A DNA stretch of 12,849 bases from Clostridia bacterium (lineage in GTDB: Bacteria > Bacillota > Clostridia > Oscillospirales > CAG-272), in assembly GCA_900753295.1 (NCBI GenBank), contig CAADYQ010000160.1:1-12849 (forward strand), read 5' to 3'. Shown here in pieces: positions 1-5,323 of this stretch (position 1 is the first letter of the stretch; the number at the start of each line of letters is the position of its first letter). A program made the position numbers and the translations under genes. The notes beneath the pieces were generated by a model. The model searched no databases and was not told the DNA's origin. It saw nothing but the letters and a program-made list of their open reading frames with translations.

Positions 1-736
1 CCGCTGCCGCCATATAGGTTCCGGCTTCTATCATATCCGGAATGATGGTATAGTTGCATCCGTGCAGGCGCTCAACGCCCTGTATCTTGATAAATGACGT
101 GCCCGCGCCGGAAATACGCGCTCCGCACATATTGAGAAAGTTGGCAAGGTCAACGATGTGAGGCTCGCGGGCGGCGTTGTCTATCGATGTACGCCCCGGC
201 GTCATGACCGCGGCAAGAATGACGTTTATCGTTGCGCCGACGCTGGCTATGTCAAAATATATCGACGCACCGGAAAGCCCGGAGGGACCGGTGACGATAT
301 GGTTGCAGCCGTTTTCTATCGTCATGACCGCGCCGAGCGCCTCAAAGCCCTTTTTGTGCTGGTCTATGGGGCGCGTGCCGAAGTCACAGCCGCCGGAAAA
401 GCCTACGCGCGCTTCTCCGAAGCGACCCAGCTCCGCGCCGAGCAGATACGTTGAGCCGCGCAGTTTGGAAACGAGCTGATACGGCGACGATCCGCCTACG
501 AAATGCGTTGTGTCGATCTCGACCGTCGTGCGGTTTATCATTCTGACCGAAGCTCCCATTGCGCGGAGTATGCGCAGTGACAGCGAAACATCGCTTACCT
601 CGGGCAGATTTTCGATAACGCACTTGTCTTTTGTGAGGATGCTTGCAAAAATTATCGGTAAAGCGGCGTTTTTCATGCCGCTGACGTTGATATCGCCGTA
701 AAGGGGATGCCCCCCGCCTATTACGATCTTTTTCAT
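1..736 (-). CDS. murA: UDP-N-acetylglucosamine 1-carboxyvinyltransferase, N-terminal part (MurA)
   Basis: This gene makes the cytoplasmic enzyme that transfers enolpyruvate from PEP to UDP-GlcNAc, the first committed step of peptidoglycan synthesis and the fosfomycin target. Read leftward from the ATG at 736-734, 245 codons are visible before the gene runs off the left edge; full-length members are about 415-430 residues. Seen features: a start MKKIVIGGG; SGMKNAALP with Lys22 at the position of the family's active-site lysine; and GGCDFGTRPID, in which Cys117 corresponds to the catalytic, fosfomycin-modified cysteine (Cys115 in E. coli). NAAREPHIVDLANFL and IPDMIEAGTYMAAA are also typical. 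The catalytic aspartate further on lies outside the window. Residue 21 is Met where Ala is usual. A second in-frame ATG at 748-746 would add four residues. GGAAAGG lies just 5' of that ATG, so the start is ambiguous, but the shorter form matches the family better. The gene has its own promoter. Confidence 0.96.
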   Translation of the reverse strand, partial: MKKIVIGGGHPLYGDINVSGMKNAALPIIFASILTKDKCVIENLPEVSDVSLSLRILRAMGASVRMINRTTVEIDTTHFVGGSSPYQLVSKLRGSTYLLGAELGRFGEARVGFSGGCDFGTRPIDQHKKGFEALGAVMTIENGCNHIVTGPSGLSGASIYFDIASVGATINVILAAVMTPGRTSIDNAAREPHIVDLANFLNMCGARISGAGTSFIKIQGVERLHGCNYTIIPDMIEAGTYMAAA

Positions 737-820
737 GGACTTTACCATGCCTTTCCGGGTACTTGACGCTTTTTATATATAGTATTGCTCGTTGTGAGCC
801 GACAGATTCCAATCCATCTA

Positions 821-849
821 ATTATATCATATATTTGCTCAAAAGAAAA
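821..849 (-). promoter_or_regulatory. Probable murA promoter with extended -10
   Basis: On the minus strand a perfect TATAAT (826-821) is preceded by TGA, giving an extended -10 (TGnTATAAT). A weak -35, TTTTCT (849-844), lies 17 nt upstream. Transcription would begin near 814, giving a leader of about 80 nt before murA. It is the only good sigma-A-like site between murA and the upstream terminator. Confidence 0.6.
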
Positions 850-851
850 GA

Positions 852-908
852 GGCGAAGGAAAAAAAACGAAAAAAAATGTAAAGTTTTTTTCGTTTCTTT
901 CCTTTGCC
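852..908 (-). terminator. Long hairpin terminator behind the rluD-DUF3810 unit
   Basis: The arms 852-876 and 885-908 pair over about 23 bp with one A/C mismatch, one G-U pair and one bulged A. The loop is about 8 nt. On the minus strand the hairpin is followed by a pyrimidine-rich tract (850-841, read CTTTTCTTTT). The position, 107 nt after the DUF3810 stop and just before the murA promoter, fits an intrinsic terminator for the leftward rluD-DUF3810 transcript. The A- and T-rich arms would also let it act in the other direction. Confidence 0.6.
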
Positions 909-1014
909 GAGCTTTTTTCTCACAAATGCGGAGCACTTACTTGAATTTTAAGTTCACGCGGATATAACAGAACAAATGTGTAATGAATTACCTCGCAGTG
1001 TCCTCTGTTACAGT

Positions 1015-2208
1015 TTATTCCCCGCGGCGGTAATATGCCACTGCAAGGTCCACCACAAGACCGTAGCTTTTCGATCCCACCGTGCCGTGTATCTGAAGAT
1101 AGGAATTGTTCACCGCCTCCGAAACGTTGGCGACCACGTTTTCACGGTATTTATCAAAGAATGCCGAGTATGCCGCCATTTCGGCACGCACATTTGTTTT
1201 GAGCGAGGAGTAAACGGCGGAATAGTAATTCTTATCCGCCGAGTACAGCGATGACGCAACGTACTCGTATACCTCAAGATATCCGCTGTAACGTATATAT
1301 GGATCGTCCGAGGAGATGCATACCAGAAATGCGATGAAATTCGCCTCGTCCTCGCGTGCAATGCCGCGCTGATGCGCCATTTCGTGCGCCGCAGTGTAGG
1401 GGATGGTGTAATCGGGGAAGTTTGTGTTGATATTCGCCTCGCCGGTAAAATAAGTGTAAACTCCGGAGATGTGGGTGTAGGTCCACGGTTCGCTCAGCAT
1501 TACCGGCTTTACGCGCGAGTTAAGACGCGGTATAAAATCGTATTCATCGCATACCTTGTCGTAGGCGGCGACAAGGCGGCGGCTCATTTCGTCAAACGTA
1601 TACGGCATGACCGAAAAATCGTTGTATTGATATTTTACGTTTTCGGCTTCGCTGTTGACGTGCGCCGCAAGTGTTGCCGCTGTATAGTACAGCTCCTCCG
1701 GGGACACGACGGAGCGGTCGAGCCCGAGCTTTTCATCCACCGTAGTTCCGTAATAGCCGGTGCCGAAGCCGAATACGAATACCGAAAACAGCAATGAAAC
1801 GACCGACAGCACCGAGCCGAGGTAAACAAATACCGAGCGCCAGCTATCCGAATATTTCCGGCAGGCGCGGACTATCATGAACACGGCGGCGACAGGCAGG
1901 AATATCACCATTGCCTCGCCGAGCGAGAAGGGTATCCAGCCCGTGAGATGCGCCAGAGCGCCGCGCACTACCGCGCCGACGTATCTGTTGAAGGTATCCG
2001 CAAATGCGGGCGAGAGGCGCGCCGCCACAAGCACCGCAAGAGCCGCAACGGCTATGCCGTACAGCACAAAAGCGAATACCGGCAGTCGTCTTTTCGGCGC
2101 CGGCGGGGCGGCTTCCGCACCCGGCGCTTCATCCGGACGCGCTTCTTCGGCAGACGGGTCTTCGGGGAGCATCGTATTTTCTGTGTTTTCCATGTCGGTG
2201 TTGGGCAT
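1015..2208 (-). CDS. DUF3810 family membrane protein with HExxH motif, putative zinc metallopeptidase
   Basis: A 397-residue protein of the DUF3810 type. The N-terminus (about residues 1-40) is acidic and rich in Ala, Pro and Glu, then three hydrophobic segments follow (about 44-64, 98-114, 126-150). The rest is a soluble domain. It contains HEMAH at 275-279 followed by REDEANF, where Glu288 is a likely third zinc ligand. That is the arrangement of gluzincin-like metallopeptidases, so a membrane-bound, probably extracytoplasmic peptidase is a reasonable inference; no substrate can be named. The start was chosen at ATG 2208-2206 because AAAGGAAG (2220-2213) lies 4 nt upstream. The upstream in-frame TTG at 2229, which overlaps the rluD stop, has no such support. 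It begins 17 nt after rluD on the same strand, so the two are probably co-transcribed. Confidence 0.85.
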   Translation of the reverse strand: MPNTDMENTENTMLPEDPSAEEARPDEAPGAEAAPPAPKRRLPVFAFVLYGIAVAALAVLVAARLSPAFADTFNRYVGAVVRGALAHLTGWIPFSLGEAMVIFLPVAAVFMIVRACRKYSDSWRSVFVYLGSVLSVVSLLFSVFVFGFGTGYYGTTVDEKLGLDRSVVSPEELYYTAATLAAHVNSEAENVKYQYNDFSVMPYTFDEMSRRLVAAYDKVCDEYDFIPRLNSRVKPVMLSEPWTYTHISGVYTYFTGEANINTNFPDYTIPYTAAHEMAHQRGIAREDEANFIAFLVCISSDDPYIRYSGYLEVYEYVASSLYSADKNYYSAVYSSLKTNVRAEMAAYSAFFDKYRENVVANVSEAVNNSYLQIHGTVGSKSYGLVVDLAVAYYRRGE

Positions 2209-2212
2209 TTTT

Positions 2213-2220
2213 CTTCCTTT
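2213..2220 (-). promoter_or_regulatory. Ribosome binding site deciding the DUF3810 start
   Basis: Minus-strand AAAGGAAG ends 4 nt before ATG 2208. It favours this start over an in-frame TTG at 2229 that would add seven residues and overlap the rluD stop codon. Confidence 0.6.
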
Positions 2221-2225
2221 CCGGG

Positions 2226-3125
2226 TCAAAAGACTTCCTTTATGACCCTCAGCATATCCGCCGGGAGCGGTGACGACATACGGATGAGCTTGCCTGTCGT
2301 CGGGTGATCGAATTCAAGCCGCACGGCATGCAGCGCATGACGTTCGATAATTTCGGGGCATTCCCTGCCGTAAAGAAAATCACCGATTAGCGGACATCCG
2401 ATGTGTGCCATGTGTACGCGTATCTGGTGTGTTCTGCCGGTCAGCGGGCGCAGAGCGATAAGCGCATATTTGCCGTCACGGGATGTCCGCATAACGCTGT
2501 AATCCGTTACCGACGGCGCGCCGTCATCGCGCACGACGCGCATAAGTATGCCCTCGTCGGCGCGTGCTATGGGCGCGTCCACTCTGCCGCTCGCGGGGGA
2601 GGGAACGCCCTCGGTTATCGCCACATAGGTCTTGCGGATAGCGCCGCGCTTCATTTCCTCGTAAAGGCGCGAGGCGGCAAAGCGGTTCTTGGCAAGCAGG
2701 ACGATGCCGCTCGTGTTCCTGTCAAGCCTGTTGGCAGGGCGAAAAACAAACGGCTCGCCGCGCACGGCGGCGCGGTATGCAAGGGCGTTTGCAAGCGTAT
2801 CGTCAAGATGACCGTGCGTGGGATGCGTCGGCATTCCCGCAGGTTTATCCGCAACTATGATGTCGTCATCCTCAAAGAGGACCGACAGGGGGAGCTTTTT
2901 CGGAATAATTTCGGAGGTCCCGGTCTCGGTTTTGTCGGCAAGGTCGAGCGAAAGCCGCTCGCCGGCGGAAAGACGATGGCGCACGGTCACGCGCACGCCG
3001 TTCACCGTAATGCCGGTCGGGGAATTTTTAAGGAGAGTCAGCGTGCCGGTGGAAATGTGCATCCGCCGGCGCAGAAGATCGAAAACGGTCAGACCGTCAA
3101 GCTCGGGAGTAATGTCAATGTTCAT
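2226..3125 (-). CDS. RluA/RluD-family 23S-type pseudouridine synthase
   Basis: A 299-residue cytoplasmic enzyme that isomerises uridine to pseudouridine in RNA, probably rRNA. Residues about 11-63 form an S4-like RNA-binding domain (LLKNSPTGITVNG, GERL). The catalytic domain begins with VLFEDDDIIVADKPAGMPTH (82-101). The hallmark ANRLDRNTSG (131-140) places the catalytic aspartate at Asp135. GRTHQIRVHMAHIGCPLIGD (230-249) is the second family motif. Length is normal for the family. The sequence does not tell which position is modified, so I leave the symbol blank; RluD, RluC and Bacillus YhcT/YjbO-type enzymes are all possible. ATG 3125-3123 is the only sensible start, although its upstream sequence (GCGGTGCTGAT) is a weak ribosome binding site. 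It is the first gene of a leftward unit with the DUF3810 gene, and is divergent from the SLH gene. Confidence 0.93.
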   Translation of the reverse strand: MNIDITPELDGLTVFDLLRRRMHISTGTLTLLKNSPTGITVNGVRVTVRHRLSAGERLSLDLADKTETGTSEIIPKKLPLSVLFEDDDIIVADKPAGMPTHPTHGHLDDTLANALAYRAAVRGEPFVFRPANRLDRNTSGIVLLAKNRFAASRLYEEMKRGAIRKTYVAITEGVPSPASGRVDAPIARADEGILMRVVRDDGAPSVTDYSVMRTSRDGKYALIALRPLTGRTHQIRVHMAHIGCPLIGDFLYGRECPEIIERHALHAVRLEFDHPTTGKLIRMSSPLPADMLRVIKEVF

Positions 3126-3181
3126 ATCAGCACCGCTACATAATTAATTATAATAAATAGAATTTGCAGAATCACATAATC

Positions 3182-3187
3182 ATTATA
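3182..3187 (-). promoter_or_regulatory. Candidate -10 box for rluD
   Basis: Minus-strand TATAAT at 3187-3182, about 57 nt before the rluD ATG. The region 17 nt upstream (ATGAAA) is a poor -35. A second TATAAT at 3152-3147 with GTGATT 17 nt upstream is an alternative, closer to the gene. One of them probably starts the leftward unit, but I cannot choose between them. Confidence 0.35.
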
Positions 3188-3281
3188 CTATCAGCTTGCG
3201 CTATTTTCATTAATAGAGCAAAAACAAAAATGTAATTTTGCGGAACACAGCGCTGCAGTCATATCGCGTGGGCAGTCGGAG

Positions 3282-3287
3282 TATAAT
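3282..3287 (+). promoter_or_regulatory. Candidate -10 box for the SLH protein gene
   Basis: TATAAT at 3282-3287 would put the transcript start near 3294, about 27 nt before ATG 3321. The -35 region at the right distance (TCATAT, 3259-3264) is weak, so an activator or another sigma factor may be involved. Confidence 0.35.
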
Positions 3288-3308
3288 TTAATGATAAAAT
3301 CGTTTAGC

Positions 3309-3314
3309 GGAGGT
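3309..3314 (+). promoter_or_regulatory. Strong ribosome binding site deciding the SLH gene start
   Basis: GGAGGT lies 6 nt before ATG 3321. It rules in favour of that start over the in-frame ATG at 3291, which would place ten non-hydrophobic residues ahead of the signal peptide. Confidence 0.75.
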
Positions 3315-3320
3315 CCTGAA

Positions 3321-4658
3321 ATGATAAGGGCAATATCATTTTTACTTGCATTTTTCATGTCTTTTCTGTCGGCGCAGGCAATATTGCCTCAGCCTACGGG
3401 AACCATGGCGTCGCGCGCCGCATCGGCGGAGGTCACCGAAAAGGGCGCTTTGCTGTCGCCGGGCATTGCGGCTGTTGCGGCATCGGAGAAGATGGCTGTT
3501 TCCGCCAGGGCGGGCGGCGAGGCGGTGTTCGAGGCAGAGGATTTTGAGGCTGCCGTGGGCGTGTCTGCGCTTGAATACATCACGATCACCTCGCTTCCCG
3601 AGTCTTCGGACGGCAGGCTTCAGATCGGCTCGCTTGCGCTCGCCAAGGGACAGAGCGTGTCGCGGCTCAACATTTCCCGCATGGCGTTCGTGCCTGCCGG
3701 AGCGGAGGTCAAAAAGACCGAGTTCTCCTTCAGCGTGAACGGTGCGGCGCACAGCTATACCTGCACGGTGAATTTTACCGACGGCAAGAACAGCGTTCCC
3801 ACGCTTGCATCCGCCACTGCGGCGGCGCTCGGAAATTCAACATATTCCGGAATGCCTGCCGCCGGACGTATGGCTGCCTATGATGCGGACGGCGACACAC
3901 TTTTCTTCTCGCTCTCATCCTATCCGCGGCACGGCAGTGTTATCATTACGGACCGCGCGGCGGGAAGTTATGTTTATATACCGAGCGACGGATTTTCCGG
4001 ACGTGACAGCTTTTCCTACACCGTGCGCGACGAGTGGGGAGAACGCGCCGAGGGAGCCGCGACGGTCAGCATAACCGTAACGCGGCGCGGCGGCAGAGCC
4101 GGCTTTGCCGATATGAGCGGCAGTGTGTTTGAGGGCGCCGCGCTGCGCGTCTCGGAGGCGGGCATAATGGGCGGGACAGAGGTCGGCGGTAAAACATATT
4201 TTTATCCCGACCAGACTGTCAGCCGCTCCGAATTTATCGTAATGGCAATGAGTGCGGCGGGCATCAGTGACCTTCCCGCGTGCTCCGCTACCGTTTTTGC
4301 CGACGACGGCGACATTCCTGCTTCCGCCAAGCCGTATATAGGGGCGGCATATAAGCTCGGTATCTGCGACGGATGGATAAAGGACGGCAAGCAGTGCTTT
4401 CTGCCGGATGAGGCGGTGAGCGTTGCGGAAGCGGCGGTGATAACTGCTGGTCTGCTCGAAATAAAAACAGACGGCGCCACCGCCGCATGGTGTGATGACG
4501 GCGGCGTGCCGGCATGGGCTTCAGCCGGATTCGGAACGATGAAGGCGGCGGGCTTTGTCGGGACGGTTCCTGCGTCCACGGCGCGGTCCGATCTTGACAG
4601 ACGCACCTGCGCCGTGCTTATGACTGCAATAATGCGGTATTCCGCCGCCAAAAAATAA
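3321..4658 (+). CDS. Secreted cell-wall protein with cadherin-like domain and three S-layer homology repeats
   Basis: A 445-residue exported protein. Residues 1-20 (MIRAISFLLAFFMSFLSAQA) form a signal peptide with an AQA cleavage site. Residues about 66-155 look like a beta-rich domain (SLPESSDGRLQIGSLAL, then a stretch ending FSFSVNGAAHSYTCTVNF). Residues about 160-254 form a cadherin/Big-type tandem domain with DADGDTLFFSL, HGSV and GRDSFSYTVRDEWG, a pattern seen in bacterial adhesion repeats. Three SLH repeats follow: 262-314 (FADMSGS to MSAAGI), 326-380 (FADDGDIP to AGLLEI) and 390-440. SLH domains bind secondary wall polymers, so the protein is probably held on the cell surface. The TRAE-type binding motif is degenerate: SRSE in repeat 1, SVAE in repeat 2 and DRRT in repeat 3. 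No catalytic domain is visible. It stands alone, with its own leader and a hairpin 41 nt after the stop. Confidence 0.9.
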   Translation: MIRAISFLLAFFMSFLSAQAILPQPTGTMASRAASAEVTEKGALLSPGIAAVAASEKMAVSARAGGEAVFEAEDFEAAVGVSALEYITITSLPESSDGRLQIGSLALAKGQSVSRLNISRMAFVPAGAEVKKTEFSFSVNGAAHSYTCTVNFTDGKNSVPTLASATAAALGNSTYSGMPAAGRMAAYDADGDTLFFSLSSYPRHGSVIITDRAAGSYVYIPSDGFSGRDSFSYTVRDEWGERAEGAATVSITVTRRGGRAGFADMSGSVFEGAALRVSEAGIMGGTEVGGKTYFYPDQTVSRSEFIVMAMSAAGISDLPACSATVFADDGDIPASAKPYIGAAYKLGICDGWIKDGKQCFLPDEAVSVAEAAVITAGLLEIKTDGATAAWCDDGGVPAWASAGFGTMKAAGFVGTVPASTARSDLDRRTCAVLMTAIMRYSAAKK

Positions 4659-4698
4659 GCGACAGCGGTTCGTAGGGAATATCGGTATATATGCGTCC

Positions 4699-4744
4699 AA
4701 CGGAGGTGTTGAAAAACTCAATTGGTTTTTTCAACACCTCCGTT
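4699..4744 (+). terminator. 18-bp perfect-stem hairpin behind the SLH gene, copy 1 of a palindrome pair
   Basis: Arms 4699-4716 and 4727-4744 are exact complements, and the loop is 10 nt (4717-4726). The sequence ends with CCGTTTTGACG, so a short T4 run overlaps the end of the 3' arm. It starts 41 nt after the SLH stop and can act as its terminator. It is a diverged relative of the hairpin at 12791-12833: both begin CGGAGGTG, end CACCTCCG and carry ACTCAA in the loop. Confidence 0.65.
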
Positions 4745-4921
4745 TTGACGGGAACATATATATCCTCCATACCGGCGTCAGCATAAAAAATGCGTGGTAT
4801 ATATTGGCATATGACACCAACAACGGCATGAAGAAAACGCTTACCGGAAACGGTATAACGGTAACATAGTGATCGCATGTGATAAGAAAAAGCGGAGATT
4901 CAAAAAAATCGCCTAAACCTA
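4745..4921. other. Intergenic stretch, no convincing gene
   Basis: Between the hairpin and the SRP RNA promoter I find no start codon with a ribosome binding site, no RNA gene and no conserved motif. One frame stays open on the plus strand up to a TAG at 4867-4869, with gene-like residue composition (for example YILAYDTNNGMKK). It has no start, and part of it runs through the hairpin. It could be a decayed gene end or chance. Confidence 0.4.
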
Positions 4922-4950
4922 TTGCATTCCGCGCTGTTTTTTGATATAAT
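4922..4950 (+). promoter_or_regulatory. Promoter of the SRP RNA gene
   Basis: TTGCAT (4922-4927), a 17-nt spacer and a perfect TATAAT (4945-4950), with TGA just before the -10 (extended -10). Transcription should begin near 4957-4960. This is the best sigma-A-type promoter in the window, as expected for an abundant stable RNA. Confidence 0.8.
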
Positions 4951-4977
4951 ATATAACGTGAAAACTTGTTTCAGGCT

Positions 4978-5277
4978 TCGGCTGTGAAATAAGGCCATAC
5001 CAGCCGGGGAGTTAGCGGTGCCCTGTACCCGAAATCCGCTAAAGCGGGGGTGCATCCCCCGAACGAGGGCTGAACCGACGCGGTCTGAGACGGTGTTTGT
5101 GTGTTGAGGAGTGGGTCCTGCGCAATTCGGAGCTGTGAACCATGTCAGGTGGGGAACCAAGCAGCATTAAGCAGTTTACCGGATGTGCCGCGGGGACGCC
5201 TGCTCTGAGCATGGATAACGAGTAACGCGCGGCGGCGATGTTCGACTTTGGGGTGTATGGTCTTATTTTGCAGCCGA
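4978..5277 (+). ncRNA. ffs: Signal recognition particle RNA, large Gram-positive type (scRNA)
   Basis: This is the RNA core of the SRP, which with Ffh targets nascent membrane and secreted proteins to the membrane. The domain IV hallmark is plain: CATGTCAGG at 5141-5149, then a TGG-GGAA-CCA stem-tetraloop at 5150-5159, then AGCAGCATTAAGC. The 5' Alu-type domain is also present, with CCCTGTACCCGAAATCCGCT starting near 5020 and a GGGGG/CCCCC hairpin near 5055-5080. The two ends pair in a nearly unbroken 23-bp helix: 4978-5000 with 5255-5277, with two G-U pairs. Mature ends are estimates; in B. subtilis a longer precursor is trimmed by RNase III, and an irregular longer stem here suggests the same. 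Position directly before dnaX matches the Bacillus scr-dnaX arrangement. The gene is called scr in Bacillus and ffs elsewhere. Confidence 0.95.
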
Positions 5278-5287
5278 TTTCTGTAAA

Positions 5288-5298
5288 TTCACTTTTTT
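5288..5298 (+). terminator. Terminator at the 3' end of the SRP RNA precursor
   Basis: TTCAC (5288-5292) is followed by TTTTTT (5293-5298). TTCAC can pair with GTGAA at 4958-4962, the predicted first bases of the transcript. The base of the long precursor stem plus the T6 run would then form an intrinsic terminator. No compact local hairpin precedes the T-run. Confidence 0.55.
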
Positions 5299-5323
5299 GA
5301 TTATTATCAGGGGACGTGATGAA

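Noticed and set aside
763..780. TTGACG followed by TATATAT on the plus strand, resembling a promoter.
   Set aside because: The AT-rich part is far too close to the TTGACG box, no -10 lies 17 nt on, and there is no rightward gene nearby.
384..812. 142-codon minus-strand open frame over the murA region.
   Set aside because: It is out of frame with murA, is rich in Arg and low-complexity residues, and lies over a region with a clear murA reading.
2403..3143. 246-codon plus-strand open frame opposite the pseudouridine synthase.
   Set aside because: It is an antisense shadow of a well-supported gene, without a ribosome binding site or family features.
4618..4878. Minus-strand 86-codon open frame over the palindrome.
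   Set aside because: It overlaps the end of the SLH gene, passes through a perfect hairpin, has no ribosome binding site and resembles no family.
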